Shown here: positions 1-17,513 of the stretch, in pieces | Numbering within the stretch: position 1 is the first letter of the stretch | How the letters are laid out: every line of letters starts with the position of its first letter | DNA from: Epiperipatus broadwayi | Lineage: Eukaryota; Onychophora; Udeonychophora; Euonychophora; Peripatidae | Assembly: GCA_028023455.1 (NCBI GenBank) | Contig: JAQFVV010000276.1 | Location: 822,545 to 886,544, forward strand | Length of the DNA stretch: 64,000 nt | Direction of reading: 5' to 3' | Made by a program: the position numbers and the translations under genes | Notes under the pieces: generated by a model | What the model was told of the DNA's origin: nothing | Databases searched by the model: none | Seen by the model: the letters and a program-made list of their open reading frames with translations, nothing else

Positions 1-46
<46 letters not shown>
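1..46. repeat. (TAA)n microsatellite
   Basis: About 15 uninterrupted TAA units sit at the left edge of the window and may continue beyond it. Confidence 0.95.
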
Positions 47-47
<1 letters not shown>

Positions 48-2695
48 TGTAAGTCAACTTTTAAATATCTGCAGAAATCCTTGAAAATAATGTCAATTCA
101 ATTAATAAAGATATACAAAACAGTCTTTTTCTGCAAAATCTTTTAAGAATGAGCATTACTTATCCAACAGTTATTTCAAAAATCCATTTTTAAAAAGGTA
201 AGTTGTTTTCTTCCATATACATATGTATGTTTCAATTTATTCAGGAACAGATGCATTACTTGTGGTCAGGTTCAATAACCCGTAATTCTAGGATAAAACA
301 GATATCTTCATTTCCAACATATATATTTCAATAAGCACGTACAAATAGAATAGTTGAATCCAGGTTTTAGTACAAAAGTTACTTATTTTAAATATAACTA
401 TATTGTATATTTCATTATGTACATTTTCTTCTTTTTAAAAAAAAAAATAATTATAGTAATTATAAAACAGCAGATTTTAAAATATATTCCAATATTTGTT
501 TATTCAATATGATTTTCATTTAAAAATATGTCCTTTATAATAGATATCTTTTTTTTTCTTTAAAATATCATGACTCTTTTTAAAAAATAATGTCAATAAA
601 ATATTAAAAACATTTAATAGAGAGAGTGTGATATATTTTATATCCTCATCTCAAATATCTCTTAAAATTAACAGGTAACTTATACTTTAATATTTTCTGA
701 TAGTTTTCCTTGAATTATATTTTTCAAAAGTCTTAAAATTTATAATTACAGACATTTCCATTATATAACATATACTTCTAAATAATATCTGTTTGCAATT
801 TTGAAATATTCTCCAAAAATTAACAGATAATTTTTTATATAGCACTGGGAAAAAATTGTGCTTCAATAATTCTTCAGTCTTTCCTCTCAAATCTTCTCCT
901 AATAACAGCAATAAGTTTATATTCTATGATTTATTAGTAAATTCTAATTAAGCTTCTAAATAGTGATTGACCAGAAGTTTAAGTTACTTGCACATTTTTA
1001 GTTATACTAAATACCAATTTAATCTTTTTTTACTTTTATAAAATAATATTATATTAAAAATTAAAAAATACTTGATTATTATCAAACTGATATTACTTCA
1101 AAAAATAATAATTTTAAAACAAGACTAACCATAACATTAACTAGAAGATTAATTATCATACTCTTAATAATTTTAATTACACAGTTTTTATACCTGCTTC
1201 AAAAAACAATTTTGATTGGTTGTTTTATCACCTAATTATAAATTCATTTATGTATCTGTCAATTATGTACTTTTAAAAATCAGAAATAAAATTATGAGTC
1301 ATCTTTTTTTCTTAATACTATATGAAATATTTAAATCTCAATTGATTTTATAATTATATTCAAACTAACCAAACATTTTAAAATGACATATTTTAATAAT
1401 TCTTTACTAATTTAACAAATATTTAATAAAAAATGTATCCATTTTTAGTTTATCTTTACCAATTTAAAATATTTTTTAAAATTAATTAAATAATATTTTG
1501 TATTTATTTTTATCATGTAAAAATATCTCAATTTTAGTAGCAATTTTATAAAGTAATTAAAAAATTTTTCTTAAAAAAATTTTACATGCATCACACACAT
1601 ACCAATCATGTGACCTGTTTATTCCAATCAAATGTTGCAATTTTGAATTTACTGTCTGAAATCAACTAAATAAATATTTAACTGCAAAAAATATTATATT
1701 AAAGAAAAAATATTAAATACAATAATAAATCTTTGGAATAATATATTTTGACATTTTATAACATTACTAAAATTAATTCATGTAATACATTATAAAAATT
1801 AAAACTTTAATAAATAATTTTATAAAATTTAAACATAATTTAAAAGATAAAGTTAATAGCTTATTTGAATATTAAACATTATATTAAAAATTAATGTTTT
1901 TTCAATGCTTATTCAAAAAAATATTCAATACATTTTTAACTTGTACCTATGACTATTTATTCCTACCATACAATATTAACTTATTATGCTTTTTATTCTA
2001 GAATTTAAATATTTACAATAGCTTTTATATATTTTAACTACTTATAAATTCATATCAACAAATTTTAAATCCCTATAAACATTATTATGACAATGATAGA
2101 ACTTATATTTATCTTAATTTAAAATTTTTTAAAAATTAGTTTTGAAGTACATTCTGCTCTAAAGAAAAGGGTACAGTATATTACCCTAAATGATGGAAGG
2201 AGTTAAATTTCAATTCATTAAATGTGTTTATATTTCTCTGCTCTCATAATCCCACGGTATAGAGTGAGCCAAGAAGAGGCCAAATTTAAAACTATTAAAT
2301 TTTTAAAGTAATAATAACACTATATAAATTGTTTTCCTAGTCCTTCTCTGATTCCCCCCATTATGACAAGGAATGTTGTGTCTCAATTCTTAGAATTACA
2401 TATAGACTTAGTGAAGGATGGTGAACATATTTTTATCCAATTAATTTCTTAATCATTTTTGTTTGTCAATCCTGTTGCCTATATATACAACTTAGCCCAT
2501 ATATTAGAAAATAATTTTGTTAAAGATATTTGCAATAAAATAATATATTAATTCAGTTTAAATTGTTATTTCATGTGCCACTAAATTAATAACTCTCTTT
2601 TAATAAAAATGATTTGTAATTCAAGATTTTTTTACATAGAAGTAATATTAATAAAGTTTTATAAATGCACATGTTGCACTGTTTATTAATTCCAT
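47..2695. other. AT-rich intergenic DNA, nothing recognised
   Basis: Very AT-rich sequence with short homopolymer runs and no reading frame with protein-like composition. A 74-codon minus-strand frame at 687-911 is low-complexity and is not credible as a gene. I see no RNA gene or transposon end here. Confidence 0.6.
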
Positions 2696-2720
2696 AATAT
2701 ATATATATATTGTATATATA

Positions 2721-2798
2721 CCACTATCTGATACCCCTATCCCATATACATATATATATATATATATATTGTAACGGGATAGGGGTATCAGAAAGTGG
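2721..2798. repeat. Inverted repeat around a TA spacer
   Basis: A 23-bp arm at 2721-2743 is repeated in reverse complement at 2776-2798 with one mismatch. The 32-bp spacer is mostly TA repeat. The arms are much less AT-rich than their surroundings, so this is not a chance AT palindrome. It could be a foldback remnant or the terminal part of a small transposon. Confidence 0.8.
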
Positions 2799-5143
2799 AG
2801 CTGGGGTGATGGAATACAATTTTAATCCCAAGGTCAATACAAAACCAATAATTTACAAAAAGTGTATATAAGATATATTTAAGGGAAACATGAGATCAAG
2901 AGATCATTGAGAGATCGGCCAGCTAACTTAGAAAAGCAACTACAAAGCATAATTATCCATCAGCATTACATTTTAAAAAATAAGTACAAGTAAATACTCT
3001 AGAGAAACAACCATCCATCAACATCATTGATGGGAATAAACAAATCAGTACAATAAATCAGAATAAAATCAACAGTCAACCTTGTGGCTGGATTTGAAAT
3101 GGGTCTTCTGTAGACCAGGCAAACTATTGAGCCTTTGCCACTTTGGGCAATTATTTAAACATAACTTGGATGTATCAGCTTAGGGTCCATCCATTAAAAT
3201 ACATAAGAATCAGAATTCAAAACAATAATGCTGGGACATTTAGAACATGCTGATCATCATCAATGCTCTCACCACTTAAGTACCTACCATTAATGTACTG
3301 GCCAACTATAAACTTAAATTTTTAATAATATTAAAATAAAATATAATGCATGGGCTTTAAAGAGTATTCTCTTTTGCACCAACCAGGATGATGATTGATC
3401 ACTCTGGATGCCTAAAAGCACTAAATACACATCCCCATTTATCCATGCATGAATCTAGCTCAGAGAACACAAGCTCTATTACTGTATGTAAACAAGAGAT
3501 GATGGAAACAATTTTAACAATTAAATAAGTTTATTAATAACAATAAAAAATGATATTTAAGGTCTTATAGGTTAAGGGTTCTGATTTTGAATGATACAGA
3601 ATAATAAAGTCATCACTTTGTAATTTACAAGATTACTACAAAATTCAAATTATTGCATTAACTGCATTATTTCTTAATGGGAATCTATAAATGCATACAT
3701 ATATCCATGCACAGACATGTGTTTTATAATATATGGTGAAGACATTTCAATTAAACATAAAATAATTATTACATTTGTGATTTTCATAATTACTACTCAA
3801 AATTTAAATTGTTACACTAATTTACAAAATTACAAGTTACAATTCATGTTATTACTATCGTTTATATATATATGCACACAGATGCGTGGTTTATAATATA
3901 CAATTAATATTCAATAAATGAATTGACATTTAATAACAAAAAATATTAGAATTTTACTTATATGAGTGTGCGCATACACACACACACACTGACTTTTATC
4001 TATTTCAACTTGTTACAATAATATTATATTTTTTTATAATTCATTCATTTGGAAAACATATAAATTTCACACATATACGTGTGTATAAACAAAATATATA
4101 ATTTAAAATTTAGTTTCAGTTTATAAGTTCTTTTTTTTTATCAAACTAAAAAAAGGCAACTTTTGCTTGACAGATACTTGTTGATTAATTATCAGCATTC
4201 TTAGACCAATTTAAAAGATTTGCTTTTACAATTTTAATTCAAACAAAACTATGCTTGCTTTTGTATATTCTGCTTTTAATGTCATTTTTTAAAGGAATTA
4301 CCAAAACAATTTCTTCAAAAATTTATATCAAATCATCTTTCTTTTAGACATTTGACTCAAGCAAAAGTTACTTGTTTGTTTTAACTTTAAGTTATTAATT
4401 TGTATTTTTAAAAGTAATTTTAGGAAATATTAAAATAAAATAACTCTCTGTAGATACATGCAACATGTTTATCTGCATTTCCCTGTGTGTATAGATAAAC
4501 AGTAGCATAAGTATAATTATTTCTTCATTCAGCTGGTATTCATCTTGGCAAGCTGTTTTTTGTCAATGCGGGCAAATGTCATCATCAGGCAAAAGTATAT
4601 AATTCAGGTATGGTTGGCTTTTTCCCTTCTGTAGTCAGTTCCACTTATATTTGGATTTTGTAAGCTTAGGTCAGCAAGCTGATTCCAGAACACTTTTATG
4701 GCTATGAATTACAAAGAATCTTGACCCGTTTCCTTCATGTAAATTCAAATTCCATCAGTGAATTGTAGAGCAGCCACTTCCTTGCATTCTTAAATCCTCC
4801 TGGCAGTTCTCTTGATAATTATTCTATCCATCTTTGCAGTTAGCTTTACTATGGCCATTTTCTGCTACAGTTACCAACTCTTCACAAAATATGTTAGCCA
4901 ACTTTACAGCTAGCTCTTCTGCTAACTCTTACAAAACTGCAAGCTGAAACTATTCTCTTCAAAATCATTACCCAGACTGGAGCTAATTTTGTTATCAGCC
5001 CTTTTATAGAATCATCTAAGGTGATAATAACACTTTGATGAAAACAGAGTTTTTATTTTTAGCTCTCTAATCCCTTTGAAAACATATACATGTTTTAATT
5101 AATTAAAATAAATTGAAAACAATATTGTGTTTTTTTACATTTC
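2799..5143. other. AT-rich intergenic DNA with one SINE-like stretch
   Basis: Apart from the tRNA-like stretch near 3.1 kb and a short CA run near 3977-3990, I find no coding or structured feature. The 4.5-4.9 kb part is slightly less AT-rich but contains no recognisable frame. Confidence 0.5.
3079..3150 (-). repeat. Degenerate tRNA-derived SINE
   Basis: On the minus strand a B-box-like TTTCAAATCC (3090-3099) lies about 30 bases downstream of an A-box-like GGCTCAATAGTT. Between them is an anticodon-arm-like stem with arms GTCT and AGAC. The acceptor stem does not close, so this is not a functional tRNA. Short length and decay make the call tentative. Confidence 0.35.
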
Positions 5144-5169
5144 ACAATAATAATAATAATAATAATAAC

Positions 5170-5208
<39 letters not shown>
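5144..5208. repeat. (AAT)n microsatellite
   Basis: About 21 AAT units with one AAC interruption. It gives a spurious poly-Asn frame. Confidence 0.95.
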
Positions 5209-5209
<1 letters not shown>

Positions 5210-5433
5210 CAATATTTATATTTATTCAAACCTTTTTTAAAATATTAATTTCTAAAACAACTTTTATTTTAAATCAGAGTTATTATTTAACCCTTTACTT
5301 ATTATTATTTTATTTTAGGAAATATAGAAAAATATCTACAAAAATTTATTCTAGGTTTATTTTTACTTTTCCTTTACTTTATATATATATACACACTATA
5401 TTATTATGGGTGTACCATGTAACCCAACCAGTT

Positions 5434-5436
<3 letters not shown>

Positions 5437-5515
<79 letters not shown>
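5437..5515. repeat. (TA)n microsatellite
   Basis: About 39 uninterrupted TA units. Confidence 0.95.
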
Positions 5516-5518
<3 letters not shown>

Positions 5519-5689
5519 AGTAATGGATTGTACTATCAGTCTATTTTAAGGGTAGTTAATCTCCCTAATGCTTTCATGTTATTTGATTAAGATTCTCAAA
5601 TTTGAGATTATTAAATTTGTTATTGTGAGCTGGTTTCGGATTATAAAATTATCATACATTGGTAACTGGGAATGCTCATGTGTATATCT

Positions 5690-6413
5690 AAAATAAGTTT
5701 CACAATGTTTATTCATGTAGATGGAAAACTTCATAATTCAAATTGAAAAATTTCAACAGGCTACAGGATCAGTAGCACAGCTTTCTAAGTCAGCTACTTG
5801 GCAATTGGCAACAGGGAAAAGAATATTAAATGTGTTTTATCTCAACCTATGTTGTTTCATGGCATTCCTTTGTATTTAACCAAAAATAAAATGAATCATC
5901 AGTTAAATCAACTAGTTACAAAAAATGAACAATTAATAGATATTTTAAATACTATGAAGTGACTAGAACCAAGATTTTCAACACAACTGTAATTGGAGTC
6001 CTTGGCTATTATGAACCGTGGTTGAAATTATACAACAAAATGACTAAGGATTATACAGTTGGCTAAAAAATTCATATGGGAAAAAATCTAGCTTCCTCTC
6101 AATCTCAGTATTACAATACCTATAAAGGTAGGCTTAATTTAATTGACCCAAAAGCTTATGTTAAGTTTATTACTGCCAGGGTCAGTTCTTTAGTCCCCCT
6201 ACTGGTGATATAAGATTTTATAATAAATTGGGAGGTGAGAGAAGATCAAATTTTGCAAACATGTTAATAACCTTTTACAAAGACTTACAAGATGATCTTA
6301 CTGTCCAAATCCTTGATGGAATAAAATATAAAGATTTAACAAAAAGAATTTACCACAATGAAAATTATTGTTTGGGGTGATCAATGAAAAATGTTCTTAA
6401 AAAATTTCTTTGG
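5690..6413 (+). pseudogene. LINE-like ORF remnant, 5' piece (interrupted by solo LTR)
   Basis: Protein-like but broken frames run along this stretch. A typical piece reads ...YNKMTKDYTVG, stop, KIHMGKNLASSQ..., with GGERRSNFANML... in another frame further on. Residue composition is balanced, unlike the AT-noise frames nearby. I read it as the region C-terminal to the reverse transcriptase of a non-LTR retrotransposon, because its natural continuation past the inserted LTR (from 8975) ends in a Cys-x2-Cys...His...Cys module typical of LINE tails. At least two stops and two frame changes show it is dead. The exact LINE clade is not recognised. Confidence 0.55.
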
Positions 6414-6417
6414 ATAT

Positions 6418-8970
6418 TGAAGCAGTCGGATCTGAGTTCGATCCTAGCTTCATGTTATTTACCCTAATACTAACTTTAAATTTCCGATGCAATGGGGCTT
6501 TATACGTTCAATCCACGCTAATTTCCATAATGAATAACTTGTTTCAAATACGTAGTAAAATTAATTAGTTTAGTTTAAATTGGATCAATTCTCTAAATAA
6601 ATTCATGATAAAATGTTCATGAATTTACATATATTAAATTGCCTGGATTGTGCGTATATATGTTTGTAAATATTAAATATATATAATTGTTCGAAAGTTT
6701 CATTGCGTCGGGAATACTTGTTTTTTTTACTTTTAAATAATTTGTAAAGTTTTGTGATTAAAAGCTACATTCCTTCCAAAGGCTTTCAAATTCCAAAAAA
6801 CAGTAAAGTTTTATTAATAAAAAAGATAAGAATTCAATTTTAATTAAAATCATTTCAGCTTTAGAATTCATTTTCTAATTAGGAAAAATAAAAATAGTTT
6901 GAAAGCTTATCGAAGGAATTTTCGAAAACAACTAATTAAAAAAAAGAGATTGATAATAAAATGAGCGCTAGCCTTAAGGCATCTGGACAATATATATAGC
7001 CCTGAAAAGTCAGGAGAAAAAAAAAGCTAGCTTTTGTTGTAGAGTAGTGCAGTGAACTCTGTGCGTATAAATTGTATTTCATCATGATAGAGGGCTAAAA
7101 CATCAGGAATCTGCTACGTTCCTAAAGTCCCTAGAAATCTTCAATGGACGCTAATCTTTTCGGACCATCATTCTGCTAAAATTATGGAGGCTACTAAAAT
7201 GCTTCCAATAATCAATCAATGTCCTCTTTTCACAACTTGGAGGAGTAACTTAAGGACAAGCACGGAAGGGTAATATATTTCTCTAATGAACGTTAAACTT
7301 TCTGGCCAGTTCGAACTTTATTTTACACTCCTTATTAAGAGCTCCTTTATTCTTTAATGTAAAAATCTTTATAAAATGCTACTATAAATTTATATTGTAA
7401 TTCTTTCAATCTCTAGTCTTTAAACTTTTCTTTTCTTACCTGGTGGTTCATTTAATATATATATTTGTATGCTTTATTAATGTCGTTTATTTAAAATTAT
7501 ATGCCAATAATCTTTCAACTCGATGAGCTCCTTTGTTCCATTTGCCTCACGCAAATAAGATAATATAAATTTTAAATAGTTATTCTCGCCCATTAGAACT
7601 AAATTTATAAGTTCTATTAATCATCGAGTCGAAAGAAAATATTACATGTTTACTATTTTTATAATTGGCTAATAATAAATTATTAGCTCCGTTTTTCACC
7701 TATGTCCCCAGCTCCTAAGTTACAAGTGTTTATATACTCACAAAATGTTAAAATATTGATTTCTTGTTCCACTAATATATATATTTATTGAATATAACCT
7801 TAAATGTTTTTATTGCAAAAGGGTCGATAAAGGGTTAAATGTATTTTAATTCCACTTTTGTTATTTTATATTAATATTCAGGAAGGGCCGATATTAGGGC
7901 ATAATTAATATAGTTTATAAATGTTTTAAAATAGTTCGATAAAGCTCGTTTGACTTTAATTAATTGGTCAAGTCATCACGTAGAGCATTCTACAGGGTTT
8001 TATTTTTCAACGATGACTATCAAGTCATCATCATCAAATGTTGCTGACGTAGGCCATCTTCCGCTCCGTTAGGCTGGTCGGTGATCATATTCTCTTATTT
8101 AAATTTCTCGAGAAGAAAGTACTTCCTTTCCGATTCATTAGTCAAAGGGCGTAAGACTTGCCAAATGCAAGCCGCCATAGGACTTCGATCATCGCCTAGC
8201 GATCATCTTTCAATTTTACTCTCTGCCTTGTAATTCGTCAGTACCATTGCATCTTTGTTCCGGTAAAACCGCTCCGTGCTCGTAATTCGTGATGAAGTGA
8301 TTTAAATTAAAGTCGAACCAATTCTCAAATATATTTAGTTTAAATCAGTTTTCAAATCAAGATTAAAGTTATGCCTTAAAATACGTTTTGCTCTTCATGA
8401 ATAGATTTCCGAATGTGAAAATAAATCTCACATTCCACCGTAATAAAATTAGAACAATCATTTCCGTTCTTAATGAATACCTTTATCTGCCTTTATATTT
8501 CTCGTTGGGGGCATAGACATAGAATCCCATGTTGTGTAATACTTGTTGGCATATGATAAGGACCGCCACTCTTATTATATTTATAAATTCTTTTAAAAGA
8601 TCGGAAGTAGCGTCGTGCAATCTATATTTTGATTGAAACAAAACAAATTATTCTTATTAAATATTTTCTAACATACTTGGTTTCTCAGTTCATCAGTCTT
8701 TTATAATTATTTAAATGTTAATACTCGCTGTCTGTGTTGGCAACCCGAACATACATATGATTCGATTTAAAAGTAGTCAAAGTTAATTGATATTCGTGTC
8801 AGTAAAAGGGTCTCTAGTCCTCACCAACCATGGAGCTAGTTCTTGGCGCATAGCACTGTGCCGTCGATTTCTGCTATCTGAGCTGTTGATTTGGGTTTGA
8901 ATTCAGTTTTGGTTAAGCTGAGTTTGGAATCTGATTTGACTTGCGGTGGTGGTGGGTTTCGACCGGTACA
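6418..8970 (+). mobile_element. Solo LTR (2553 bp) of the same family as the 43-52 kb LTR retrotransposon
   Basis: This block is a diverged reverse-complement match to both LTRs at 43412-46090 and 49053-51694. It begins TGAAGCAG and ends GGTACA, giving canonical TG...CA termini. It is flanked by ATAT at 6414-6417 and 8971-8974, a 4-bp target-site duplication. No internal sequence, primer-binding site or second LTR is attached, so it is a solo LTR, presumably left by LTR-LTR recombination. It sits inside a LINE remnant. It carries no significant ORF. Divergence from the other two copies is clearly larger than between those two, so it belongs to an older insertion or another subfamily. Confidence 0.85.
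6991..6999 (+). promoter_or_regulatory. Putative LTR TATA box
   Basis: TATATATAG is followed by a GC-richer stretch and is conserved at the equivalent place in all three LTR copies (minus strand near 45414-45423 and 51019-51027). Conservation amid general divergence suggests the LTR core promoter. Transcription was not tested. Confidence 0.4.
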
Positions 8971-8974
8971 ATAT

Positions 8975-9300
8975 ATACACCTCAGACATCCATGAAATTT
9001 ATCTTTAAATTAATCAATGGAATTTTGTCTACTACTTCCTATATGAAAAAAAAGGCTGGAAAGGTGTTTGGATGAAGCATGCATTTTCTGTAAGAAGAGC
9101 AGTAAAACATTTACACACTTGCTTGAGGAATGCCACACATTTCAGGATCTGAGCTTGAAAGTCTTTCATATACCATGAATAAATCTCAAATATCTATTAA
9201 AACAATATGTGATGAGGTTCAATCTGCATAATTCAATGGTAATAATTAATTCATTGAAAACAATATGGGCAATAAGATGCTCACTAGTTTTTGATAATAA
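8975..9300 (+). pseudogene. LINE-like ORF remnant, 3' piece with CCHC-type tail
   Basis: Directly after the solo LTR and its ATAT duplication a frame reads ...KFIFKLINGILSTTSYM. After a frame change comes CIFCKKSSKTFTHLLEEC, a C-x2-C...H...C module found near the C-terminus of many LINE proteins. If the LTR and one ATAT are disregarded, the frame from the 5' piece (5690-6413) runs into this one without a shift. That supports one LINE interrupted by the LTR. Later stops and the frame change show the LINE was decaying. Confidence 0.6.
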
Positions 9301-11354
9301 AAAATTTAATTGGCTGAAAAATCTAGATAGAGATTAAAATGATTAATATATAATTAAAATATTGGCCCAAGAATACTCTAAAATTGGTATGTGAAGGAAC
9401 TGCTCCATCCACATGTGAAATGTTGTAGTAAAATATCTTTTGCAGTCTATGAATAAATTAGTAAAGGAAAGTAAGACAACATTGTAATCACTGACTAGTA
9501 AGTAAATTAACAAGATGTAGTAGATAAAAAGATCAATGCTTTGGGTATTGTGACAGCTTTGAAGAAATTGTGTTAATCAAACTAAATATATCTTTTGGAA
9601 TTATGTAAATATGCTTTGTGTTTTTAATAAAATCTATTACTTAAAATAAAATAAAACTTTATTGTTTATACCTCTATATATTTGTGTTCCTACTTTCTTA
9701 TATGTGAGGCAATGGTTGTATTATTTTTTATTCAACTTCATGTATTTTAAGTATGGTTCATGCATCATATGGTCAAACTGCATGAGAGCATACCAGATGT
9801 CATGTATCCTGGTTCCTAGTCCATAGATTAGCACTGGTCTAGGTCCCACAAGATCTGAATCTCCTTGCTTCTCCTTGCAATCCCAAATCCTAGATTCAGC
9901 ACATTTTTACTTTTCCTCTGATATGCACTCTTAGTTAGAAGCAGATGCACCTCTCTAGCCAGGGAATCCACTCTTCAGTGGTGAACCATACAATTTGTTC
10001 ACAAAGCTAATCCTCTTCATATTTATTTACCATTTACACTTTTCACATAAGGTAGTACTGCAATTTCTAAGTAATGTTTACCTTTATCCTCCACCTACAT
10101 TCATCAGCAACCTTGGGTGACCTTAAATCGAACCTGTTCACAAGTTCTCCCATTAGACAAATATGCAATAAATTGTTATATTAAAGCCTAGAATGAACTG
10201 ATAAAATGTCATACTCCCAATCAAATTAAATAGAGAATGCATCATTGTTGAAAGCCTTCTGTAATACTATGTATAAGCCAGTAGATCATCTTAATCCAAT
10301 ATTTTGTCAGCTACTCTCTCTTTTATTTTAATTTGTAATAAAACTTATATCATTTTTGTTAACTAAACATCCATCATTATCGTGAGTTGGAACTATTAAT
10401 TAGCTATTATATACATCACTTAGTAAGTCATTCAATAGCAAAACAAGCACATCCATGGTTTTGTACATTATAGATATAATATTAGTTTTGTAGCATTATA
10501 GAAATGATTAAACTCTCAAATCATATCAACAATTTTAAGATAAATAAATTAATGTAAGGCTTAAAAGTGTTAGTGCAGGGTAACACTGTAAGTTATGAAG
10601 AACCCTGAGGTGGAGAATCTGTGTTTGAACTCTAAGCTATGTCATGCTGTATAAAGAAGAAAAGCTGTGTGACATAAAATATATTAATTAGGTGGATGAA
10701 GCTAGGACACTTAGATATGGGGTTAAACTAGGAGCAGTGAATAACCTTGTGTCTTCTGGTTGAGAGGTCCTGCTTGGTCTTTCAGTCTTTTTGACTGCTT
10801 ATACAATCTTGTTCATTACAATATGTAGAGGATATTCTTATATTTACAACTACATATTTTATGCTTATTGATGATCATGGAAGATCTTTTATGTATTGTG
10901 TATATTATGCTTTTAGATTTAAATTCAAACTACTGAGATATTTATGATGAGAATAACCAAGAGAAGTATAATTACTGGTGCATAATAATTGTATTTATCA
11001 TAATAACAGAATTCTTTTTATATTTTAATACTTGTACAAGCCCATGAAAATATTTAAATGTAATATTATAGCTTGTTATTGGAGATGGTTGATTGCTTGT
11101 GAAAATTTATAGATATTAATATTTATAATTTTTACAATTATAACATGCCCATGTCTTATTTACTTAACAGCTAAACTATTATGCAAACAGTACTCCACTG
11201 TTTGATTTCAGCTAATCAAATAAATACTATTGTTATTATTAAATTATATGTTTTCAGTTTGCATTGCCAGTTTTAATTGTTTTTTTGTCTGAGAAGATCA
11301 TAGCCAAAATTTTATTTAAATTATTACATGGCAAAATTCCATTATATTTCAATT

Positions 11355-11357
<3 letters not shown>
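9301..11357. other. Intergenic; possible decayed SINE at about 10.57-10.65 kb
   Basis: No convincing coding frame. Around 10567-10650 a stretch ends with TGTTTGAACTC, resembling a pol III B box, but the A box is unclear. The remainder is AT-rich and featureless. Confidence 0.4.

Positions 11358-11446
<89 letters not shown>
11358..11446. repeat. (TA)n microsatellite
   Basis: About 44 uninterrupted TA units. Confidence 0.95.
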
Positions 11447-11449
<3 letters not shown>

Positions 11450-11763
11450 TAGATTAGTTATGATGTAAGCAAAAGATTGAATGGGGATATTTCCATGTAA
11501 TAATTAAAAATATATGTTAGCAGTAAAATTGTTAGATAACTATCAATTATAATTGACAATATAGCAAGCTACTCTATTTACTCTAGTAATCAACAAAAGC
11601 TTTTTTGTTTTAAATTTACTTAGAAACATAAATCCTGTTTTATTTCTAATCCAAGATCTTGTATAGATTTAAATTTGGACATGATAGTTTTATAAATAAG
11701 AAATGTATTAGAATTACATTTTCTTTGACATCTTGTAAATATCAATTCATCTATCACTGGGAG

Positions 11764-14468
<2,705 letters not shown>

Positions 14469-14516
<48 letters not shown>

Positions 14517-14518
14517 TA

Positions 14519-14557
<39 letters not shown>
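14469..14557. repeat. Two adjacent (TA)n tracts
   Basis: TA runs at 14469-14511 and 14523-14557 are separated by a short AT-rich spacer. Confidence 0.9.
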
Positions 14558-14558
<1 letters not shown>

Positions 14559-15765
14559 CATGTATTAAATAATTGTGTATACTTCTATTTAATATCCAGA
14601 AAAATGTTTTAGCAGTGTTATTGCTAGATACTTGTTTCTTATTGCATAAAATCCCCATGTTAATTAAAGTTTATTCAAGAAAATGTATAATGGTAAATAA
14701 TATAAATTAGACATATATTGACATAAATATAATCCAGAAAAATATGATTTACATTTCAGAATGACATACTTTGCAAAGTCCAGAGAAATCTGTGTTTCAG
14801 AGTGTCAACAAAATATTATTAAATGTTACAATATGTATTTTATATACAATATAAAATTATTATATACACAAATATTTGTTTCTACTTTCTTCATGTAATA
14901 AATGTGGTGTTATATGTATAATATGAGCACATGATAATAAAATGGTGAATTATGCATAATATGAGCAGATGATTTATGATGTTTTATTATGCTGACATAA
15001 TATTATATGAAGATAATAATGTTCTGTCTTGCCAATATATGGCTTGTGAAGAAATGTGTCTCTTCATAATATATGATTACAAAATTGTATCACAATGCTA
15101 AAACATTGCAGTAACTCTCTCGCTAGAGCATTACTACAATATGATGTTTTTTAAACAGGAATTTGTATATATTTAACTAATTTTATTGTGTGTATCTTTT
15201 TTATACAGAAAGCATATAATAATTATGTCATATGCCATTTCATATTTATTCATTTAAAATGCTTTTATTCCTACAAAAATTACATAATGGCAGTCTTGTC
15301 ATTAATTTTTGTTAAAAAATGTTTTATAATCAGAAGTAAAAAAGTCAGTAGGTGGATACCAAATGTTAATTTCAACACACTTTACCTTTTTTAAAGATAG
15401 ATTTTAACACGTTTTAATTTTCAAATCTGCCTTTCAAAAAGAATTTGCTTACTAGTAGCAGTCAATAGTATTTTAACAATATGGACTTGCAATTAATCTT
15501 AAATATTATTGTTTACATCTCTCCCTTTTAACATGGTTTACAAACAATGCTAATGTAGATTAATTTTCTTTCATCTATCAGTATAATATTAATTATAGAT
15601 GTTTAATCATAAACAAAACTGGTTACATTGAAATATTTAAAGAATAAATCTCTTATTATAGCTTTCTTAAATTACACATGACTATGGATTTTTTTAATAA
15701 CATCTCTTGACTCCAAATATAGCTTGCAAAATAAGTTTAAATAACACTTTAAATAAAAATCATTC
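14558..15765. other. AT-rich intergenic DNA, nothing recognised
   Basis: No coding, RNA or transposon feature could be supported in this stretch. Confidence 0.5.
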
Positions 15766-15904
<139 letters not shown>

Positions 15905-16919
15905 TTGATAAATGTTATGACAAATTTCATTCTTTTTTAGCAATTAAGAGATTAAGTGACCTCAATAAAATGGAATTCCCCCCCCCCCATTGATATCCAC
16001 ATTTAGATTGGAGCATGAAGATTTCTAATTTTTTAAAGATATGTATATCATTAAATTTTGATTTTTAAGTATCAAACTTTCTGTGCTCACAACTCAGATA
16101 CCAATTATTTCAGACAAATACATAAATTATTATGGCTAATTCTTTTTTAGACTAGAAATTATCAATAGCTTAAATATAAACTTTAATTTACATTAAATAT
16201 TAATAAATATGATGATGGAATAACTTAACTTTATCATCTTTTTCTTGTTGTACAATGTTTTTTTTAGGTGAACTTAAAATGTCCACTTCATCGTGCATGG
16301 AGACGATGTTTTAAATATACCTAATATGTAAATTTGTGAGAGTGTGTATGTGTCAATAATTACCAGAAAGGGAGAAATATATGTAACAAATCAAATTTTA
16401 TATTTGGTGTCATATTCCTTAATTAAAATCAGTTCTAATATAGAATTCAAGTATTCTAAGCTTCTAATTCATTTGATGAAGTAACAGGCTTACATCTGAA
16501 ATGTATGTATAATTGGAAAAAAAAAGGTCTGAAATTTTTGTTTTAAAAGATATCAACAAATGTAAAACTCTTTCTCACTATATGTTCAGTGTGTGAATAG
16601 CTTCATTCAATTGGCAGGTGTGTTAAAGGATTGAAATACCTGATTTTCCACGCCATGTTGATATTCAAAATATATGTGTAAAAGGGTGTGTTTGTCTGTG
16701 TATTTGAATATATATAAATATTATAGACTATGTGTGTTCCTTTGATATAAATATATAAAAGCAAAAGAAATATTAAGAGCAACTACAGACTATAAAAATT
16801 CTAATAAAAAAACAATACTCACTAAATTAATTAACGGCCAAATGAATTAATTGTAAAGCTTATCTTTGTCCTACTTTTTACCTAATAATAGCGCCCATAA
16901 TTAATTAGTGATTAATTCT
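15905..16919. other. AT-rich intergenic DNA, nothing recognised
   Basis: No supported feature, apart from a short poly-C run near 15979-15988. Confidence 0.5.

Positions 16920-17513
<594 letters not shown>

Noticed and set aside
4555-4600. CTGATGATGAC on the minus strand near 4.58 kb
   Set aside because: The GAAA part and stem I partner are missing.
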